NCBI GenBank assembly: GCA_024802545.1
Contig: CP103416.1
Location: 2,108,001-2,172,000 of the forward strand
Origin: SAR92 clade bacterium H455
Lineage (GTDB): Bacteria; Pseudomonadota; Gammaproteobacteria; Pseudomonadales; Porticoccaceae
Direction of reading: 5' to 3'
DNA: 64,000 bases
The notes beneath the pieces are model-generated. The model ran no database searches. It saw only the letters and a program-made list of their open reading frames with translations, and was not told the origin of the DNA. Of this stretch, positions 52,847 through 61,955 are shown in pieces. Made by a program: the position numbers and the translations under genes. Positions within the stretch are counted from its first letter, which is position 1. Each line of letters begins with the position of its first letter.

Positions 52847-52943
52847 TAGGATTCCATCGGCTTATGTGGCACTAGAGCCAGCTATTGTTTTTATCCATTA
52901 TGGCAAAGTCTGTCAGGCATAGACACGCTTTAAGCGCGCCTAA

Positions 52944-53615
52944 TCACTTTAAGAAGGTAGCTATATCCCTTAAGGGTAAGCGTTGGATATTTGGGACTAG
53001 GGCGTCCTCCGCAGGATAGCCCACTACCAAGAGCAAAAACGGCCGCTCATGGCTGGGACGCTGGAGAATCTCAGTGAGAAATTTCATTGGACTTGGCGTG
53101 TGGGTCAGAGTCGCCAACCCCGCCTGATGCAGGGCCGCAACCAACACACCAGTGGCTATACCCACGGATTCAGAGGTATAATAATTTTTATGCTTAGTGC
53201 CGTCCGCATCAATGGTCACCTTCTTGAGAAAGATCGCAATCAGCGCCGGAGCCGTTTCCAGAAAAGGCTTATTGGCATCAGTGCCCAAAGGCGCCAGAGC
53301 ATCGAGCCATTCATCAGAGGCGCGGTGTTCATAGAGCTCGCGTTCCTCTTTCTCTGCCGCCTGGCGAATTTGCGCTTTGATCTCGGGGTTCTGAACCACC
53401 ACAAACTGCCAGGGCTGCATATTCGCGCCACTAGGAGCAGTGCCTGCAGCCAAGATGGCATGTTCAAGCACTGAATCGGGAATGGGTTTATCAGAAAAAT
53501 CGCGCACTGAGCGGCGCGTAGACAGTTGTTCATAGAACAGCTTTGCAGACTGCTCCATGTCCTGTTGCTCCTGAACCGAAAAGTTCAGCGGGATAAAACC
53601 TTTAGAATCAGCCAT
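52944..53615 (-). CDS. Nitroreductase family protein (iodotyrosine deiodinase-like)
   Basis: 223 residues. FMN contacts RRSVRDFSDKPIPDSVL and AAGTAPSGANMQPWQFVVV. The rear part, LTHTPSPMKFLTEILQRPSHE and VGYPAEDALVPNIQRLPL, follows iodotyrosine deiodinase-type members more than NfnB types. It would remove halogen or reduce nitro groups of phenols. It is upstream of the GGDEF gene in reverse order on the same strand and unconnected to it. Confidence 0.87.
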   Translation of the reverse strand: MADSKGFIPLNFSVQEQQDMEQSAKLFYEQLSTRRSVRDFSDKPIPDSVLEHAILAAGTAPSGANMQPWQFVVVQNPEIKAQIRQAAEKEERELYEHRASDEWLDALAPLGTDANKPFLETAPALIAIFLKKVTIDADGTKHKNYYTSESVGIATGVLVAALHQAGLATLTHTPSPMKFLTEILQRPSHERPFLLLVVGYPAEDALVPNIQRLPLRDIATFLK

Positions 53616-53676
53616 AGAAATGCTCTTGCGACATTTTTAATCAAGCCCGCAGTCTATGAGGTTTTGAGAGCCAACG

Positions 53677-54636
53677 TTAACTCTTTCTTTGTTTGCACTC
53701 ATACATCATTGCATCACCGTCGGCGAGTAAGGCGTCGACGTCAGCATGTATCTGAGGATCAAAATCCACAACGCCGAAGGAAAAGTCGATTGTATAGTCA
53801 TGGACCGACTTATCATTGTAAACATCCAATCTCGCCTGCAGCCTGAGGATCACATCGAGTGCGCAGGCTTTGGGTGTATCCAAAAGCAATGCGGCAAATT
53901 CATCGCCACCAATGCGCGCCACCAAGTCTGAGTCGCGCAGGGTTTTTTGCAAAATTTTAGCAAAGGTCACCAGTGCTCGGTCGCCCTCCACATGGCCATG
54001 GCTATCGTTGATTGACTTAAATTTATCCAAGTCAAAAAACACCAGAGATGCAGACATCTTTTGCCGCACGCACATGCGGATTGCATGGCCAACCAGGGTC
54101 ATAAACCCGCGTCGGTTGGCAATCTGGGTCAACTCATCCAGCACCGCTAGCTGCAGTGCCGCCAACTCCTGCTCAACCATGGCCGCAAGGTCTTTTAACG
54201 CACCTAGGTCATGCTCTGTGGGATCCCTGGGTTTGTCATCAACAATGCACAGCGTGCCCATGTGACTGCCATTAAGGGCGCGCAGGGGGCAGCCAGCGTA
54301 GAAGCGAATATTGGGTTCATCAACCACCAGGGGGTTATTGTGGAATCGTTCGTCAGCGGTCGCATCGGGAATAATAAAAACGCCCTCACCAAGAATGGCA
54401 TGGCCGCAAAATGAAATATCTCTCGGCGTTTCTGATACTGGCAGGCCAACACGGGATTTAAACCACTGACGGTTTTCATCAACCAAGCTTACCAGCGCTA
54501 TAGGCACATCAAATAGTCGCCTTGCCATACGCGTTAAGCGGTCGAATCGCTCTTCGTGGGGGGTGTCCAATACATCTAGTGACTTGAGGGTCTGAAGCCG
54601 TGTTACCTCGTTTGGCGGACATTCTGGCGCCTTCAT
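53677..54636 (-). CDS. GAF-domain diguanylate cyclase
   Basis: 319 residues. GAF domain at about 20-155 (LTRMARRLFDVPIALVSLVD, FCGHAILG, YAGCPLRALNGSHMGTLC). GGDEF domain from LDELTQIANRRGFM, with ARIGGDEFAALLL and an inhibitory RxxD site (RDSD) five residues before GGDEF, so product inhibition is expected. Cytoplasmic. It makes c-di-GMP in response to a small ligand or redox signal. Confidence 0.92.
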   Translation of the reverse strand: MKAPECPPNEVTRLQTLKSLDVLDTPHEERFDRLTRMARRLFDVPIALVSLVDENRQWFKSRVGLPVSETPRDISFCGHAILGEGVFIIPDATADERFHNNPLVVDEPNIRFYAGCPLRALNGSHMGTLCIVDDKPRDPTEHDLGALKDLAAMVEQELAALQLAVLDELTQIANRRGFMTLVGHAIRMCVRQKMSASLVFFDLDKFKSINDSHGHVEGDRALVTFAKILQKTLRDSDLVARIGGDEFAALLLDTPKACALDVILRLQARLDVYNDKSVHDYTIDFSFGVVDFDPQIHADVDALLADGDAMMYECKQRKS

Positions 54637-54922
54637 AGTGAGTCTCCGTTCTAAACTGCTATATCCACTTATATTGGATGAGCTTAGTACAGGATATTAA
54701 CCGAAGAGCCTTTCTTAACCTTTCCTTGGTCGCAACAGTGAATAGTCTCTCAGCATTATCGACTTGGCGCTAAAGGGTGGGGGAGTATAGAGATCTCGCA
54801 GATTCGTTCGAGATGACAAAATTGACTACAACTGTCCCGAAAGAGCAACGCGACGAGGGCCTTCAAAACCTCCCGCCGCACTCAACACTGCCGATCACAT
54901 GTCCAAACACCGCGGCATATTG
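54637..54922. other. Intergenic region with REP-like remnants
   Basis: 286 bases between the GGDEF gene and prlC. At 54788-54866 gagatctcgcagattcgttcgagatgac and an inverse gtcccgaaagagcaacgcgacgaggg recall the dispersed repeat family in decayed form. No gene seen. Confidence 0.5.
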
Positions 54923-56956
54923 CTAAGCAATGCCCCTATGCCTCAACAGCGCCTCATTAGAAGGCTCTCGCCCACGAAACTGGACAAACAGATTCATGGC
55001 GTCATCTGAGCCTCCCTTCTCGAGAATCGCAGCGCGGAATTTATCCCCGGTGGCTTGATCAAAAATGCCCTGCTCTTCAAATAGTGAAAAGGCATCGGCA
55101 GACAATACTTCCGCCCAGAGATAACTGTAATAACCGGCTGAATATCCACCGGCGAAAATATGCCCAAAGCCATTTTGAAAACGATTGTATTCTGGGGCTT
55201 TAATAACAGCGATTTGCTCCCGCACCTGGTCGATCAACTCTTGAGGGCTGCGCGGATTGCTCGGGTCGTATTCTAGATGCAGGCGAAAATCGAAGGTGGC
55301 AAACTCCAGCTGGCGAGCCAGGGCCATACCTGACTGAAAGTTCTTTGCCGCCAATAATTTATCCAGCATGGCTTTGGGCAGTGCTTCGCCGCTTTCAAAA
55401 TGGGCTGATATCAGCTCAATACTCTCTTCCTGCCAACACCAGTTTTCCAAAAACTGGCTGGGCAGCTCTACCGCATCCCAAGCGACGCCATTAATACCTG
55501 ACACCTCTAAGACCTCAACCTGTGTCAGCATATGATGCAGGCCATGGCCAAACTCATGAAATAATGTGGTGACTTCGTCATGGGTTAACAGCGCAGATTT
55601 CCCCGCGACGGGAGGCGTAAAGTTACAGGTGAGATAGGCAACCGGAAGCTGAACACCCTCAGCCACTTTACGTCGCGATCTACAGACATCCATCCATGCC
55701 CCGCCCTGCTTCTTTTCACGGGCATACAAATCCAGATAAAAACTCGCAATGGCTTGGCCGTTGCGCGAAATACGATAAAACCTAGCATCCTTGTGCCACA
55801 GGTCGACACTGCGGTCTTGTTCAATACTGATATCAAACAGTCGGCCGGCAATGCTGTAGAGCCCCTCTAAAACCCGCTCGACGGGAAACCAGGGGCGAAG
55901 CTCTTCAACGCTGATGGCATAGCGCTGGGTGCGGAGCTTCTCTGAGACATAGGCGATGTCCCAAGCCTTGAGTTCGTCGAGCTGTAATTCTGTTTGGGCA
56001 AAGGCTGAGAGTTCGGCAAATTCTTTTTCGGCCTGGGGTTTAACCTGCTTGGCGAGGTCGTTTAGAAAGCTCATCACCTGACTGGTTGAGCTGGCCATCT
56101 TCGGCGCCAGTGAGACTTCGGCAGCGTTACCTAGGCCTAGTATCTGGGACAGTTCATAGCGCAGCTTTAATGTCTCATCAATGATTGCACTGTTATCCCA
56201 CTGCCCAGCATATGGACCTTGATCAGAGGCACGGGTGGTAAAAGCCTGGTACATCTGTTCACGCAGTGAGCGACTGTCGGCATAGGTCATGATAGCGATA
56301 AAACAGGGCTGATCCAGAGTGAGTAAATAACCACTCTGATCTTTTTCTGCAGCGGCCTGGGCGAAAAGCGCCAAGGAGCTGTCGGTGACTCCGGCCAGTT
56401 CTTCGGCGTCGGTGATGAGCAGGTTCCAAGCTTGAGTAGCATCCATCAGATTATCGCCAAACGTGCTACTAAGTTCCGCTAATCGCTGGGTTAATATGGA
56501 AAATTGCTGCTTTTTATCTTTGGGCAGTGAAACGCCGGAAAGGTGAAAACTCTGCAGCGCCAGCTTGATGCTGTGGCGTTGGGCCTGGGTTAAGCCGGCA
56601 AACTCTTCACTCTCCGAGAGAGTTTTATAGGCCTGAAAAAGAGTTTCATTTTGGCCAGTTTCAGTTCCCCACTGGGCCAATTTTCCGACACAGTTATTGT
56701 ACGCTTCCCGCAATGCATCAGAATTTACCACGCTATTTAAATGGCTCACCGGAGACCAGGCTTGATTGAGCATATCATTGCGCGCATCAATTGGCTCAAT
56801 AAGAGAGTCCCAGGTGACTTTCTCAAGCCCCGAAAGCTGTGCTTCGAGAGCAGTGCGATTTTGATCGATCAGTTTTTCGATAGCTGGCTCGACATGCGCA
56901 GCACGAATAGCGGTGAATGAGGGCAATTCATGGATTTGTAAAAGGGGGTTGGTCAC
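54923..56956 (-). CDS. prlC: Oligopeptidase A
   Basis: 677 residues, near E. coli OpdA (680). M3 family zinc site HEFGHGLHHML, with the downstream Glu in the LENWCWQEESIELI region. The C-terminal FGHIFAGGYSAGYYSYLWAE is typical. It degrades signal-peptide fragments and other peptides in the cytoplasm. Confidence 0.96.
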   Translation of the reverse strand: MTNPLLQIHELPSFTAIRAAHVEPAIEKLIDQNRTALEAQLSGLEKVTWDSLIEPIDARNDMLNQAWSPVSHLNSVVNSDALREAYNNCVGKLAQWGTETGQNETLFQAYKTLSESEEFAGLTQAQRHSIKLALQSFHLSGVSLPKDKKQQFSILTQRLAELSSTFGDNLMDATQAWNLLITDAEELAGVTDSSLALFAQAAAEKDQSGYLLTLDQPCFIAIMTYADSRSLREQMYQAFTTRASDQGPYAGQWDNSAIIDETLKLRYELSQILGLGNAAEVSLAPKMASSTSQVMSFLNDLAKQVKPQAEKEFAELSAFAQTELQLDELKAWDIAYVSEKLRTQRYAISVEELRPWFPVERVLEGLYSIAGRLFDISIEQDRSVDLWHKDARFYRISRNGQAIASFYLDLYAREKKQGGAWMDVCRSRRKVAEGVQLPVAYLTCNFTPPVAGKSALLTHDEVTTLFHEFGHGLHHMLTQVEVLEVSGINGVAWDAVELPSQFLENWCWQEESIELISAHFESGEALPKAMLDKLLAAKNFQSGMALARQLEFATFDFRLHLEYDPSNPRSPQELIDQVREQIAVIKAPEYNRFQNGFGHIFAGGYSAGYYSYLWAEVLSADAFSLFEEQGIFDQATGDKFRAAILEKGGSDDAMNLFVQFRGREPSNEALLRHRGIA

Positions 56957-57205
56957 AGTGGGAGTCCTTTATGGTTGGTGGTTGGTTGATGGCTGCACGA
57001 CTGATGATTGAGTACTTTAATAGTTTAGTGGCTCTTGGAGGCTACAAGACGGCTTGTTGGAATAAAGCCCCACTCACTGATCCGGACATAGGCCTTAGCG
57101 TGAAACATAAGGCTCGCTAAGCCGAGATTGGCAATCAAAAACAAGTCGAGAGTATAGTCTTCATAAAGGGTGACGTGCATGAAAAAACCAACCTACTTGC
57201 CAATC

Positions 57206-57228
57206 ATGTATATGACGAAAATATACAT
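57206..57228 (+). promoter_or_regulatory. Operator candidate of the BrnTA locus
   Basis: Perfect inverted repeat atgtatat-gacgaaa-atatacat ending two bases before the brnT start. BrnA antitoxins are known to bind palindromes in their own promoter. Confidence 0.65.
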
Positions 57229-57230
57229 CA

Positions 57231-57542
57231 ATGATCAATTGGGCAGAATTAAACGGCTTTGAATGCGACCAGGGTAACGCTCGCAAGAGCGAGACAAAAC
57301 ACGATGTCACTAAATTCGAACCTGAGCAGATATTTTTCAATCAGCCTATCTTGGTTGTAGAAGACTCAAAGCACAGTCAAACGAAAAGCCGATATCATGC
57401 ATTAGATATTACAGATAGTGCCAGGCAATTACATGTCACCTTCACCCTGCGTAACACAGATACTTTGAGTCGAGTCATTTCAGCCCGTGACATGCACCAA
57501 AAAGAGAGGACAGTTTATGAGCAAGCTAAAAAAGATGCCTGA
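57231..57542 (+). CDS. brnT: BrnT-family toxin
   Basis: 103 residues. The BrnT pattern is present: GFECDQGNARKSETKHDVT, the aromatic FFNQPILVVED, RYHALDITD, LHVTFTLRN and the end ISARDMHQKERTVYEQA. BrnT is a RelE-fold ribonuclease that stops growth when free. Intact and full length. The ATG has no clear Shine-Dalgarno sequence but follows the operator directly; the antitoxin gene overlaps its end. Confidence 0.88.
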   Translation: MINWAELNGFECDQGNARKSETKHDVTKFEPEQIFFNQPILVVEDSKHSQTKSRYHALDITDSARQLHVTFTLRNTDTLSRVISARDMHQKERTVYEQAKKDA

Positions 57543-57786
57543 ATTCACCAGCGTAAAAGATGAACGCGCTTTTTGGGAGATCAATGATTCCAGTGAATAT
57601 CTAGATTGGAGTAAAGCCGAGTCTGCTAGTTTTTCGAACCTAAAGCCTTCCACTAAAACAATTTCACTTCGTTTACCAGAAGGGTTGCTTGATAGCATCA
57701 AAATTGAAGATAATAATCGCGGCATGCCTTAACAGCCATTAATTAAGGCCTGGCTTGCTGATGACGTAAAAGAGAGCCGAAACTAA
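57517..57786 (+). pseudogene. brnA: BrnA-family antitoxin with internal stop codon
   Basis: Starts at ATG 57517 after agagagga, inside the brnT end. It reads MSKLKKMPEFTSV...STKTISLRLPEGLLDSI...NNRGMP and meets TAA at 57730-57732. The same frame continues QPLIKAWLADDVKESRN to a stop at 57784, the expected BrnA C-terminus, so the TAA probably replaces a Tyr codon (RGMPYQPLIK-like in relatives). The 71-residue product lacks the last part of its ribbon-helix-helix domain. The toxin beside it looks intact. Confidence 0.82.
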
Positions 57787-57804
57787 ATCAGCTAAACAAA
57801 GGTT

Positions 57805-57945
57805 CTAATTAATCCCAAATCTTCTTTTTGCTTCGTCTAGGCTGTAGGTATTACTTTCTTTTATATCTATAAGACCCTGGATAACCGCTTTTACAAAATC
57901 GATCTGTTCAGTATTTCTCTCATCTTCGGAAAAGTCAGTGTTCAT
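57805..57945 (-). CDS. Small antitoxin-like protein, 46 residues
   Basis: Reads MNTDFSEDERN...VIQGLIDIKESNTYSLDEAKRRFGIN (abbreviated) from ATG 57945, preceded by acggaa. The end SLDEAKRRFGI resembles the tails of small RelB/ParD-like antitoxins, but no toxin gene is adjacent on that strand. It may be an orphan antitoxin or the remnant of another module next to brnTA. Family assignment is a guess. Confidence 0.5.
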   Translation of the reverse strand: MNTDFSEDERNTEQIDFVKAVIQGLIDIKESNTYSLDEAKRRFGIN

Positions 57946-58055
57946 GGATTATTCCGTAAGGGTTAAATATCGAATCATTGCGTCGACTATCAGGGCTTTG
58001 CGCGCAGGATAATAGCGGGTTGACTTCGAGGGCGCGCCGCACTCAGAGGATGGAG

Positions 58056-58298
58056 TTAAGTGAGCTTAGCTTCCTGTACCAGTTTGAGATTCTGAATAGC
58101 AGCCTTCGCAATAGGAGAAAGACCTAGGTCAGCCTCCGCCAACTGCCGTGTAATCAAATCTTTCATCGGCGGCGCCCAAAATTTTTCGAGATGCTGAGCC
58201 ACTTGATCGGCGACCATTTCCTCGCTGCCATTGGCACTCATATTGAGGGCAATTTGGTTGACCTGACTAACGAGACGCTGAAGTTTTGAATCTGACAT
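58056..58298 (-). CDS. fdsD: Formate dehydrogenase delta subunit
   Basis: 80 residues from ATG 58298 (MSDSKLQRLVSQVNQIALNM), 10 bases after the fdhD stop. FdsD-type small helical protein, with the conserved hydrophobic segment FWAPPMKDLI. It is needed for maturation or stability of the soluble formate dehydrogenase; last gene of the operon. Confidence 0.87.
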   Translation of the reverse strand: MSDSKLQRLVSQVNQIALNMSANGSEEMVADQVAQHLEKFWAPPMKDLITRQLAEADLGLSPIAKAAIQNLKLVQEAKLT

Positions 58299-58308
58299 GG
58301 GATTTCTC

Positions 58309-59106
58309 TCAGTGAATTCTTTGACCATTGGCATAGATCACATGACGGCCGGTTCTGGTAAAGCCTACGAGAGTTAAGCCACTTTTCTCGGCCAGTTCTA
58401 TGGCTAGAGATGTGGGGGCTGAGACTGCGGCTAATAGGGCTACATTGGCGATGGTGGTTTTAGCGACCATTTCGTAGCTGGCTCTGCTGGTGACTAATAC
58501 AAAGCCTTGTTCTTTATTTTGCTCTTTCTTGGCCAGTGCACCTAAAAGCTTATCTAGCGCATTGTGGCGGCCAACATCTTCCCGCACTAACAACAAATCG
58601 CCCTGCTCATTGCAGTAAGCAGCTCCATGTACTGCCCCGGTCTGCTGCTGTAGCTTTTGTTCCGAGGCCAGGGCGCTGGAGGCTTTTTGAATGGCGTCGT
58701 GGCTTATGGATAATTCGGCAGTAACCATGGCGGGTTCACTAATGGCCTGCTCTAAGGATTCAGCACCGCAGAGTCCACATCCTGTTCTGCCCACTAGGTT
58801 GCGGCGTTTTTCTTTTAACTTGGCAAAGGGTTCTGCGGCGATGGTTAGGGCTAGCTCTATGCCTTTGTCGGTTTCTGTGATTTCGCAATCGAGTAATTGT
58901 TTGGCGCTTTGCAGGATGCCTTCACTGAGACTAAAGCCCAGAGCAAAGTCTTCTAGATCAGCTGGCGTGGCCATCATCACTACATGGGAGATGCCGTTAT
59001 AAACCAGCGCCACGGCAGTTTCTGTGGCGACCCAATCTATACCTTCGACAGCCTCTCCCGCTTTCCAGATAACACGATTGACCTTGTCTGAGCCTTGGAT
59101 TGCCAA
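58309..59106 (-). CDS. fdhD: Formate dehydrogenase accessory sulfurtransferase
   Basis: 265 residues. It holds the CxxC motif TGCGLCGAESL, the loop in LEDFALGFSLSEGIL and the segment LLVREDVGRHNALDKL, all FdhD hallmarks. It moves sulfur from a cysteine desulfurase to bis-MGD before it is inserted in FdsA. Two bases separate it from the fdsA stop. Confidence 0.95.
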   Translation of the reverse strand: MAIQGSDKVNRVIWKAGEAVEGIDWVATETAVALVYNGISHVVMMATPADLEDFALGFSLSEGILQSAKQLLDCEITETDKGIELALTIAAEPFAKLKEKRRNLVGRTGCGLCGAESLEQAISEPAMVTAELSISHDAIQKASSALASEQKLQQQTGAVHGAAYCNEQGDLLLVREDVGRHNALDKLLGALAKKEQNKEQGFVLVTSRASYEMVAKTTIANVALLAAVSAPTSLAIELAEKSGLTLVGFTRTGRHVIYANGQRIH

Positions 59107-59108
59107 GG

Positions 59109-61955
59109 TTAGTGACGCGCGTCTTTTAATAAGCCTTGCTGCTGCTTATCGAAAGATTTTTGTCGCGCCTGCCAGTTGGAAGGCTGGGTAACTTTGCTGA
59201 TCTGCACGGCGGTGACTTTGTACTCTGGGCAGTTGGTGGCCCAGTCACTGTTGTCGGTAGTGATAACGTTGGCACCGGATACTGGGTGGTGGAATGTGGT
59301 GTAGACGACGCCGGGCTTTACTTTTTCAGTAACGTCGGCGCGCAGCACTGTATCGCCAACTCGGCTGTTAATACCGACCCAGTCGCCATGGTTAATACCC
59401 CGTTCTTCTGCGTCATGGGGGTGAATTTCTAATACATCTTCGCCGTGCCATTCACTGTTTTCCGTGCGCCGAGTTTGAGCGCCAACATTATATTGTGAGA
59501 GTATCCGACCAGTAGTCAGCAGCAGTGGGAACTTGCGGTTGGCGCGTTCGGTGGTGGCGACATATTCGGTCATGGCGAAGAAGCCTTTACCGCGAACAAA
59601 CTGGTCCACGTGCATGATCGGCGTGCCCTCTGGGCTGTCGTCATTGCACGGCCACTGGATGCTGCCCAACTGCTCTATACGGTCATATGAGACGCCGTTA
59701 AAGGTTGGGGTTAGGCGGGCAATTTCGTCCATGATTTCCGAGGGATGGTTGTACTCCATCTTGCAGCCCAGAGCGTTGGCCAGTGCCATGGTGCCTTCCC
59801 AGTCGGCTTTACCACTGAGTGGCGGCATGACTTTGCGCACTCTGGAAATTCTGCGTTCGGCGTTGGTGAAAGTGCCATCTTTCTCAAGGAATGAAGCACC
59901 GGGTAAAAACACATGGGCAAATTTTGCCGTTTCATTGAGGAAGATATCCTGTACCACCAAGCATTCGATGGCGCGCAGTGCGGCTTCAACGTGCTGAGTG
60001 TTAGGGTCGGACTGGGCGATATCTTCGCCTTGGCAATAGAGGCCTTTAAAGTCGCCATCTAGGGCGGCGTCAAACATGTTGGGAATACGCAAGCCGGGTT
60101 CCGAGTCCAGAGTCACGCCCCACTCTCCTTCAAATAAGTCGCGAGTAGCTTTGTCGGAGATATGACGGTAGCCGGGCAGCTCATGGGGGAATGAACCCAT
60201 GTCGCAGGAGCCCTGCACATTGTTCTGTCCACGGAGTGGGTTGACGCCCACGCCTTGGTGGCCAATATTTCCAGTGAGCATGGCGAGGTTGGCAATGGCC
60301 ATGACCGCTGTTGAGCCCTGGCTGTGTTCGGTGACACCTAAACCATAGAAAATTGCGCCATTACCGCCAGTGGCATAAAGGCGCGCGGCGGCGCGCAAAT
60401 CAGCAGCATCGACACCGGTAATGCTAGCGGTGTTTTCTGGGGAGTGACGGTCGTCACCAATAAAGGTGAGCCACTTTTCAAATTCGGCGACATCGCAGCG
60501 CTCGGCAATATAGTCCCGCGCTTGAAGACCTTCATTGACCACCACATGAGCCAGTGCATTGAGCAGAGTCACATTGGTGCCGGGACGCACAGGCAAATGA
60601 TAGTCGGCGGTAATATGCGGCGAGCTGACCAGTTCAATTTTGCGTGGGTCTATAACAATTAATTTTGCACCTTCACGGAGGCGACGCTTTAAACGCGAAC
60701 CAAACACTGGGTGCGCTTCGGTTGGGTTGGCACCCATGACAATAACCACATCGGCGTCGGCCACTGAGGCAAAAGTTTGAGTACCTGCTGATTCGCCCAA
60801 TGTGGTTTTTAAGCCAAAACCGGTGGGTGAATGGCAGACTCGGGCACAGGTATCGATATTATTGTTACCAAAGCCAGCGCGAACCATTTTTTGCACTAGG
60901 TAAACTTCTTCGTTGGTGCAGCGGCTCGATGAGATAGCACCAATGCTGGTGCGACCATAGTGCGCCTGAATATCCTTGAAGCGTTGGGCGGTGTAATTCA
61001 CCGCCTCTTCCCAAGACACTTCTCTCCAAGGATCGTCGATGCTGTCGCGGATCATGGGCACGGTGATACGATCTTTGTGGGTGGCGTAACCAAAGGCAAA
61101 ACGACCTTTAACACAGGCGTGGCCTTCGTTGGCCTTGCCGTCTTTGTAGGGGGTCATACGCACAACTTGGTTGCCTTTCATCTCGGCCTTAAAGGAACAG
61201 CCGACACCGCAGTAGGCGCAGGTGGTGATCACGGAATGCTCGGGTTTGCCGGCTTCAATAATGCTTTTTTCAGTTAATGTTGCGGTGGGGCAGGCATTGA
61301 CACAGGCGCCACAGGAAACACATTCGGAATCCATAAAGTCTTCCGCCTGGCTGGCGCTGACTTTGGATTCAAAACCACGGCCATCAATGGTCAGTGCAAA
61401 GGTGCCCTGCACTTCTTCACAGGCACGGACGCAGCGTGAGCAGACGATGCACTTGGAGGGGTCGAAGGTAAAATAGGGATTGGATTGGTCTTTCTCAGCG
61501 ACTAAATGATTTTCCCCTTCGAAGCCGTAGCGCACAGAACGTAGACCCACTTCACCGGCGGTATCTTGCAGTTCGCAGTCGCCATTGGTTGGGCAGGTTA
61601 GGCAGTCCAGTGGGTGATCGGAGATATACAGCTCCATCACATTGCGACGCAGTTTGCCGATTTGATCAGACTGGGTTTTGACCTCCATACCGGCTTCGAC
61701 GTTAGTGGTGCAGGACGCTGGAAATCCACGGCGGCCTTCAATTTCCACCAGGCAAACTCGACAAGAGCCAAAGGATTTAAGTTGGTCGGTGGCGCAGAGG
61801 CGCGGGATTTTGACACCGTTTTCGGCGGCAGCACGCATCACTGAGGTGCCTTCTGGAACTGTGACGCTAACGCCATCAATGCTCAGGGTCACCATGGTGG
61901 TGCTGGTACTTTTTGGGGTGCCGTAATCTGCTTGGGGTTCGTAGAATTCCAACAT
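59109..61955 (-). CDS. fdsA: NAD-dependent formate dehydrogenase, alpha (catalytic) subunit
   Basis: 948 residues. An N-terminal [2Fe-2S] domain (LCATDQLKSFGSCRVCL and FPASC), a His-ligated [4Fe-4S] region, two ferredoxin-type clusters (CIVCSRCVRACEE, CVSCGACVNACP), a further cluster CAYCGVGC, then the bis-MGD enzyme with the catalytic Cys-His in ARVCHSPTGFGLKTT; the catalytic residue is Cys, not Sec. The length fits FdsA (about 950). It oxidises formate to CO2, or the reverse, in the cytoplasm with FdsB and FdsG. An N-terminal extension of about 20 residues precedes MVTLSIDG. Confidence 0.96.
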   Translation of the reverse strand: MLEFYEPQADYGTPKSTSTTMVTLSIDGVSVTVPEGTSVMRAAAENGVKIPRLCATDQLKSFGSCRVCLVEIEGRRGFPASCTTNVEAGMEVKTQSDQIGKLRRNVMELYISDHPLDCLTCPTNGDCELQDTAGEVGLRSVRYGFEGENHLVAEKDQSNPYFTFDPSKCIVCSRCVRACEEVQGTFALTIDGRGFESKVSASQAEDFMDSECVSCGACVNACPTATLTEKSIIEAGKPEHSVITTCAYCGVGCSFKAEMKGNQVVRMTPYKDGKANEGHACVKGRFAFGYATHKDRITVPMIRDSIDDPWREVSWEEAVNYTAQRFKDIQAHYGRTSIGAISSSRCTNEEVYLVQKMVRAGFGNNNIDTCARVCHSPTGFGLKTTLGESAGTQTFASVADADVVIVMGANPTEAHPVFGSRLKRRLREGAKLIVIDPRKIELVSSPHITADYHLPVRPGTNVTLLNALAHVVVNEGLQARDYIAERCDVAEFEKWLTFIGDDRHSPENTASITGVDAADLRAAARLYATGGNGAIFYGLGVTEHSQGSTAVMAIANLAMLTGNIGHQGVGVNPLRGQNNVQGSCDMGSFPHELPGYRHISDKATRDLFEGEWGVTLDSEPGLRIPNMFDAALDGDFKGLYCQGEDIAQSDPNTQHVEAALRAIECLVVQDIFLNETAKFAHVFLPGASFLEKDGTFTNAERRISRVRKVMPPLSGKADWEGTMALANALGCKMEYNHPSEIMDEIARLTPTFNGVSYDRIEQLGSIQWPCNDDSPEGTPIMHVDQFVRGKGFFAMTEYVATTERANRKFPLLLTTGRILSQYNVGAQTRRTENSEWHGEDVLEIHPHDAEERGINHGDWVGINSRVGDTVLRADVTEKVKPGVVYTTFHHPVSGANVITTDNSDWATNCPEYKVTAVQISKVTQPSNWQARQKSFDKQQQGLLKDARH

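Noticed and set aside
56917-57120. 67-residue plus-strand open frame upstream of brnT
   Set aside because: Overlaps the prlC start, no ribosome site and no recognisable features.
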